Shown here: one piece after another, positions 6,002-9,247 of the stretch
Layout of the letters: the number at the start of each line of letters is the position of its first letter
Numbering within the stretch: position 1 is the stretch's first letter
Assembly (NCBI GenBank): GCA_015494385.1
Contig: WGBJ01000462.1
Span: 1-9,247 of the forward strand
From: Marinosulfonomonas sp.
GTDB lineage: Bacteria > Pseudomonadota > Alphaproteobacteria > Rhodobacterales > Rhodobacteraceae
Length of the DNA: 9,247 nt
Direction of reading: 5' to 3'
Position numbers and translations under genes: made by a program
The notes under the pieces: model-generated
Told to the model about the DNA's origin: nothing
Database searches by the model: none
What the model saw: only the letters and a program-made list of their open reading frames with translations

Positions 6002-7194
6002 AAATATTGCTCACCCACCGCTATTTCTGGCCTGATACCCCGCCCTATGCCGCAATTCTGCGTTCGATCGGCAACGGGTTGGCCGAGGCAGGCCATGATG
6101 TCAGTGTGTTTGCATCTGTTCCGTCCTACCGCGAAAAGGTCAAATCCCCGCGCCGCGAAAAACTGGGTAAGCTGAATATATTCAGGTGCTGGGTTTTCAG
6201 CGAAAACAAGGCAAACCTGCCCATCCGGATTCTGAACGTCTTGATCTACTGCGCGGCATTGTTTTTTGCGGTGTTGCGGCATCGGCCCGACGTTGTAACA
6301 GCCTCGACTTTTCCGCCGGTTCTGGCGCCATGGGCGGCCAGCCTTGCTGCCAGATTAACCGGCGCGAAATTCATCTATCACATCATGGATGTCCACCCCG
6401 AGGTGTCCCGCTATAGCGGCGGCAGAATGGGGAAAGGGTTTTTTGCAAGGGTGATGACGTGGCTGGATAATCAAACCCTGCGCCGCTCGTCCGCCATTGT
6501 GGTTTTGTCCGAGGATATGGCCGATACGCTCCGGCAAAGGGGACTTGGGGATTTGCCCATCCATGTCATCAATAATTTCCTGCTGGAAGATTTTGACAAT
6601 CCCACCCCGTCCGAACCTTTGCCCAAGGAAAATGACCGACCTGTGCAGATTATCTTTGCCGGAAATTTCGGGCGGTTTCAGGATTTACCCTTGCTGACGG
6701 ACGGTATTGCGCGCTGTCTGGAAAATCATCCGGACCTCGAGCTGGTGCTGCTTGGAAATGGCGCAGACGAGGCCCGGCTCAAGGCAAAATGGGGGGATCA
6801 CCCTCAAATCCGGTTCCTGCCCTTTACCCCTTTTGCAGAAGCCAAAAAGATAATCGCGGCGGCGGATATCGGTCTGGTCTCGCTTACCCCGAATATCTAT
6901 CGCGTGTCCTATCCCTCCAAGATGCTGACCTATCTTGGCCTTGGCTTGCCGGTGTTGGCGCTTGTTGAACCCGAAAGCCACCTTGCAAAGGCGATCGAGA
7001 CCGGCAAACTGGGGGCTGTCCCTGCGGAACGCACGGCACAAGCGGTTGCCGTGGCCCTGGAAGCCCTGCTTGAAAATCTGGATATGAACGGAAAACGCCC
7101 GCAGTATATTCAGGATTGGGTGCGCGAAAACAGCTCTCGCGAGGCCGCCGTGGCAAAGTGGCAGAAGATCATCGAGGAGGTGTCCGGTAATTGA
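5998..7194 (+). CDS. GT4-family glycosyltransferase (WcaI/WbuB-like)
   Basis: Predicted retaining GT-B glycosyltransferase adding a second sugar to the lipid-linked first sugar in the cytoplasm. The 398-aa protein begins MKILLTHRYFWPDTPPYAAI, the N-terminal pattern of WcaI/WbuB-type enzymes. An amphipathic/hydrophobic stretch at 75-93 may hold it at the membrane. YHIMDVHPEV (127-136) corresponds to the D-x-x-PE segment of this group. The C-terminal nucleotide-binding half starts about residue 216 (VQIIFAGNFGRFQDLP), and YPSKMLTYLGLGLPVLAL (305-322) is the conserved donor-binding loop. ATG 5998 is chosen because it overlaps the previous stop in ATGA and gives the family's standard start; an in-frame ATG at 5965 would add 11 unrelated residues. 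The 3' end overlaps the flippase start. Donor sugar unknown. Confidence 0.9.
   Translation: MKILLTHRYFWPDTPPYAAILRSIGNGLAEAGHDVSVFASVPSYREKVKSPRREKLGKLNIFRCWVFSENKANLPIRILNVLIYCAALFFAVLRHRPDVVTASTFPPVLAPWAASLAARLTGAKFIYHIMDVHPEVSRYSGGRMGKGFFARVMTWLDNQTLRRSSAIVVLSEDMADTLRQRGLGDLPIHVINNFLLEDFDNPTPSEPLPKENDRPVQIIFAGNFGRFQDLPLLTDGIARCLENHPDLELVLLGNGADEARLKAKWGDHPQIRFLPFTPFAEAKKIIAAADIGLVSLTPNIYRVSYPSKMLTYLGLGLPVLALVEPESHLAKAIETGKLGAVPAERTAQAVAVALEALLENLDMNGKRPQYIQDWVRENSSREAAVAKWQKIIEEVSGN
7174..7180 (+). promoter_or_regulatory. Strong Shine-Dalgarno for the TTG-started flippase
   Basis: GAGGAGG inside the 3' end of the glycosyltransferase gene, 10 nt before TTG 7191. Its strength supports the non-ATG start and suggests re-initiation at the TTGA overlap. 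Confidence 0.6.
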
Positions 7195-8522
7195 ACGCCC
7201 TGTTTAAAAAACTGGCTGCTTTGTTCAGAAAAGATGGCGCAGAGCAATCGCTGGGGCATGAATTTCTGTGGGTTGTTGCCGGTATGCTGTTTTCGATGGT
7301 CGGGGGGCTGCTGACCGTAAAAATACTGTCTAACCTGCTGGAAATAAACAAGTTTGGTGAATATACCCTGCTATTTTCCATCGCCAGTTTTATGATTTCG
7401 GTTCTTTTCACAACCCTTGGCCAGATCAATCTGCGATACATAACGATTGCCCGTGCTGCTGGCGAGCTGGAAAAATTCAAGGCTTGGCAACACAATGGCT
7501 TTCTTGGGCTGGCCCTTGTCAGCGTCTTTCTTTTGTTACCCGCGGCGCGATACGTCGGAAATGCGCAGGATGGCTGGATTGCAATATTCCTAAGCCTTTT
7601 GGCATTGACCTTTATTTGGGGAAAACAGATTTCCCAGCAGTTTGTCCTGATGGCTTTCCGGTTGCGAAAAGAGATCGGCATGTCACAGGTTGTCGGCGCC
7701 ATCGCGCGGCCACTCGGGGTGTTGGTCGCTGTGGTCTGGATTGGCCAGAATCCCGAGTTTGCAATTCTTGGGCTGGCCCTGGGATTCTTGCTGTTGGCGG
7801 TCAGTCAGCAATATTTCCTAAACCGGTATTGGCAACGGATAGGGCAGGAGTCCCGCCTCGTTTCAACCGATATGGCTGGCCAGAGTATGCTGAATACCAA
7901 AAGCTATCTGACCTATGGTGCGACTTATGCGTTGATTGGCCTTGCGACGATCACCGTGCTGATTGCGGACCGTTGGCTTCTGTCCTTTTTCGGTTCGTTG
8001 AAACAGGTCGCGATCTATGCCGCGTTGATGCAGGTCGCGCTTGCCCCCGTTGCTTTCAGTCATGCCGTGTTATCCAGACTTGCCGCGCCGATCCTTTTCA
8101 GTAACCAGAAGGCAGGTGCCGCCCATGTCGGAAGGAAACAATACATCCTCCTTGTGCTTGTCTGGCTCGGGATATCCGCAGTGGTGCTGCTGGGGGCGGT
8201 CCTGTTCCATCCGGTAATTGTCCGCTTGCTGACCAATGCCGGGTTTGCCGAATATTCCTACCTGTTGCCCTGGATGGTTCTGGGGTTGCTGCTGGAAAGA
8301 ACCATGCAGGTTCTGGAATTGAAGGGGTCGGTTTTGCTGAAAACCAAAGCCTACATAGTGTCACGCATTTCATTGATCATTAGTGTGCCATTGTTTGAAT
8401 ACCTTTTCCTTCGGGCCTATGGCTTTGACTGGCTGGTTATGGGTTTGATCGTAGCGACAGGTTTGGGCGTTGTCTCGACGCTGCTCATTAACCGCTTTGT
8501 TCTGCGCGCTTCTGCGCAATGA
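7191..8522 (+). CDS. Wzx-like polysaccharide flippase (MOP/PST family), TTG start
   Basis: Predicted inner-membrane transporter that flips an undecaprenyl-linked glycan to the periplasm. The 443-aa protein has about 12 hydrophobic segments, roughly at residues 24-44, 58-78, 103-118, 129-145, 166-184, 189-206, 242-259, 273-293, 319-338, 354-370, 388-406 and 412-433. That fits Wzx/PST proteins, which share topology more than sequence. The start is TTG 7191: GAGGAGG at 7174-7180 is the best Shine-Dalgarno in the window at about 10 nt spacing, TTGA overlaps the previous stop, and the next in-frame ATG would delete part of the first membrane helix. Arg/Lys-rich loops (for example RLRKEIG at 157-163) fit the positive-inside rule. 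No polymerase or ABC exporter accompanies it here. MurJ-type function is less likely given the context. Confidence 0.88.
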   Translation: MNALFKKLAALFRKDGAEQSLGHEFLWVVAGMLFSMVGGLLTVKILSNLLEINKFGEYTLLFSIASFMISVLFTTLGQINLRYITIARAAGELEKFKAWQHNGFLGLALVSVFLLLPAARYVGNAQDGWIAIFLSLLALTFIWGKQISQQFVLMAFRLRKEIGMSQVVGAIARPLGVLVAVVWIGQNPEFAILGLALGFLLLAVSQQYFLNRYWQRIGQESRLVSTDMAGQSMLNTKSYLTYGATYALIGLATITVLIADRWLLSFFGSLKQVAIYAALMQVALAPVAFSHAVLSRLAAPILFSNQKAGAAHVGRKQYILLVLVWLGISAVVLLGAVLFHPVIVRLLTNAGFAEYSYLLPWMVLGLLLERTMQVLELKGSVLLKTKAYIVSRISLIISVPLFEYLFLRAYGFDWLVMGLIVATGLGVVSTLLINRFVLRASAQ

Positions 8523-8651
8523 GCGCCTAGCCGCCGAGGCCAATTGGCAGGCACAATTAAGTTAACAAAGTCTTGTTGTGGTCATTTTCCTGCCATTGTA
8601 GTCTCTAGAATAGATGGCATTGGGCCAACTAGGTAACGATTTGGACAAGAA
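8523..8651 (+). other. Intergenic region after the flippase
   Basis: Holds a perfect palindrome GCCAATTGGC (8539-8548) and a short hairpin AACAA-AGTC-TTGTT (8565-8578). There is no T-tract, so no convincing intrinsic terminator for the operon. TAGAAT at 8606-8611 is a possible -10 for the small gene at 8652, but no good -35 sits 16-18 bp upstream of it. Confidence 0.4.
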
Positions 8652-8987
8652 ATGCAGAGAAAGCCGGTTATCGTCGCGGGAATTGCCATCGCGGTCGTTG
8701 CGCTGGCGGCATTCTCGGAAATGACAAGCAAGGTTGAGGCCAAAAGCATGCAAAGCAATGACATATCCGGCAACAACGATAGGATCGCGCCAATCAATGA
8801 ACGGTTTGATTCACTTCGGGATTTTCTGGACTGGCAGAATAATATGCATGAACGCGTTGCCGATTTCCCGTGGTACGAGGAAACAAGCCCCGGGTTGTTC
8901 AAATTGCATGGTAGCCGTGGCCAAAAGCCCGATAACCACGAATACACCGAAAGCGAACTGCGCGAAAAATTGGGGTTTGATAAATGA
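8652..8987 (+). CDS. Small probable exported protein of unknown function
   Basis: The 111-aa protein starts MQRKPVIVAGIAIAVVALAA: a short basic N-terminus and a hydrophobic stretch at about residues 5-21, then SEMTSKVEA, where A-x-A-like VEA at 28-30 could be a signal-peptidase site. It might instead stay as a membrane anchor. The mature part is hydrophilic, aromatic-containing and acidic (SLRDFLDWQNNMHERVADFPWYEE, about 54-77, split here by sense only), and ends in a charged ESELREKLGFDK tail. I do not recognise a family. The ribosome site is weak (ACAAGAA before the ATG). It lies 129 bp after the flippase on the same strand and probably has its own promoter. A role in the glycan pathway is not supported beyond position. 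Confidence 0.6.
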   Translation: MQRKPVIVAGIAIAVVALAAFSEMTSKVEAKSMQSNDISGNNDRIAPINERFDSLRDFLDWQNNMHERVADFPWYEETSPGLFKLHGSRGQKPDNHEYTESELREKLGFDK

Positions 8988-9014
8988 GCCGGGAACCTGA
9001 AAGGCATACATCCT

Positions 9015-9078
9015 AAAATAGAATCGATCTGGACTAAGCCGGAAGCGGTGTTTAAATCTTGTTAACAGATTCTATTTT
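9015..9078 (+). repeat. Long-armed inverted repeat upstream of the last gene
   Basis: AAAATAGAATC (9015-9025) and GATTCTATTTT (9068-9078) are perfect 11-bp inverted arms 42 nt apart. The spacing and AT-rich arms suit a dimeric or looping regulator site, or a weak terminator of the upstream gene. Between the arms lies TTAA-N6-TTAAC (9052-9066). Confidence 0.55.
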
Positions 9079-9103
9079 GGTGAAAATTTATAAACGGTAT
9101 CCT

Positions 9104-9113
9104 GGGGCGCCCC
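9104..9113 (+). repeat. GC palindrome close to the last start codon
   Basis: GGGGCGCCCC is a perfect 10-bp palindrome 28 nt before ATG 9142, just after the AT-rich stretch TTTATAAA (9087-9094). It may be an operator or a 5'-leader hairpin; role unknown. Confidence 0.35.
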
Positions 9114-9141
9114 TCGATATGAGCTTAAGAGGAAACGAAGA

Positions 9142-9247
9142 ATGGTAAATATTATTGGGGACAGCCTGAATAGCGGCTATTCGCTTGCGAGTAATTCGGT
9201 AAGCTATTGGTTCTCTGCAACTCATAATGGATGGAACGCATACGAAC
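9142..9247 (+). CDS. N-terminal fragment of an unidentified protein, runs off the right edge
   Basis: ATG 9142 is preceded by a good ribosome site AGAGGA (9128-9133, 8 nt away) and opens a frame that stays open to the window end (35 codons, starting MVNIIGDSLNSGYSLASNSV and continuing SYWFSATHNGWNAYE). There is no classical signal peptide. A Gly/Asn/Ser-rich start followed by a short beta-like VSYWFS segment and W-x-A-[YF] is reminiscent of the N-termini of serralysin-type (M10, type I-secreted) metalloproteases of roseobacters, but the fragment is too short to assign. The upstream inverted repeats suggest that its own regulated promoter lies there. Confidence 0.65.
   Translation, partial: MVNIIGDSLNSGYSLASNSVSYWFSATHNGWNAYE

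Noticed and set aside
8523..8600. Intrinsic terminator after the flippase
   Set aside because: The palindromes here are short and none is followed by a T-tract.
1..9247. CRISPR array, tRNA, rRNA, riboswitch or integrase attachment site
   Set aside because: No regularly spaced repeats, no cloverleaf or CCA-type pattern, no recognisable riboswitch core and no tyrosine or serine recombinase gene were seen.

Overview
The window looks like an accessory chromosomal or plasmid region of a Gram-negative bacterium, most likely an alphaproteobacterium of the Rhodobacterales type. That placement is inferred from moderate-to-high GC, codon use and protein style; there is no rRNA or other taxonomic marker. 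No tRNA, rRNA or CRISPR array was seen.

Left part (1-2926). A minus-strand open frame enters from the left edge. Its 5' end is cut by a complete IS21-family insertion sequence (389-2926, about 2.5 kb). The element has 17-bp terminal inverted repeats starting TGT, several 21-bp repeats inside each end, and the standard istA (DDE transposase) and istB (AAA+ helper ATPase) pair joined by an ATGA overlap. Both genes look intact. The right tip ends in a perfect outward -35 hexamer (TTGACA). The two flanks share no obvious target-site duplication, so the element probably sits at a rearrangement joint rather than at a simple insertion.

Middle part (2927-8522). About 210 bp of apparently non-coding or degenerate DNA is followed by a tight plus-strand operon. 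In order it encodes a 44-aa hypothetical peptide, a sulfotransferase, a DegT/DnrJ/EryC1 sugar aminotransferase, a small monotopic phosphoglycosyl transferase, a GT4-family glycosyltransferase and a Wzx-like flippase. All junctions but one are 1-4 nt overlaps (TGATG, ATGA, ATGA, TTGA). The exception is a 45-bp gap before the phosphoglycosyl transferase, which carries a three-copy palindromic repeat. Read together, the genes suggest a surface glycan pathway: an amino sugar is made, the first sugar phosphate is loaded onto undecaprenyl phosphate, another sugar is added, the product is flipped across the inner membrane, and something (glycan or other acceptor) is sulfated. No Wzy polymerase, chain-length regulator or export gene is present, so the cassette is partial here; its upstream part may have been lost with the IS21 event.

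Right part (8523-9247). A small, probably exported protein of unknown function (111 aa) is followed by a 154-bp intergenic region with a long inverted repeat (9015-9078) and a GGGGCGCCCC palindrome. A new gene then starts at 9142 and runs off the right edge.
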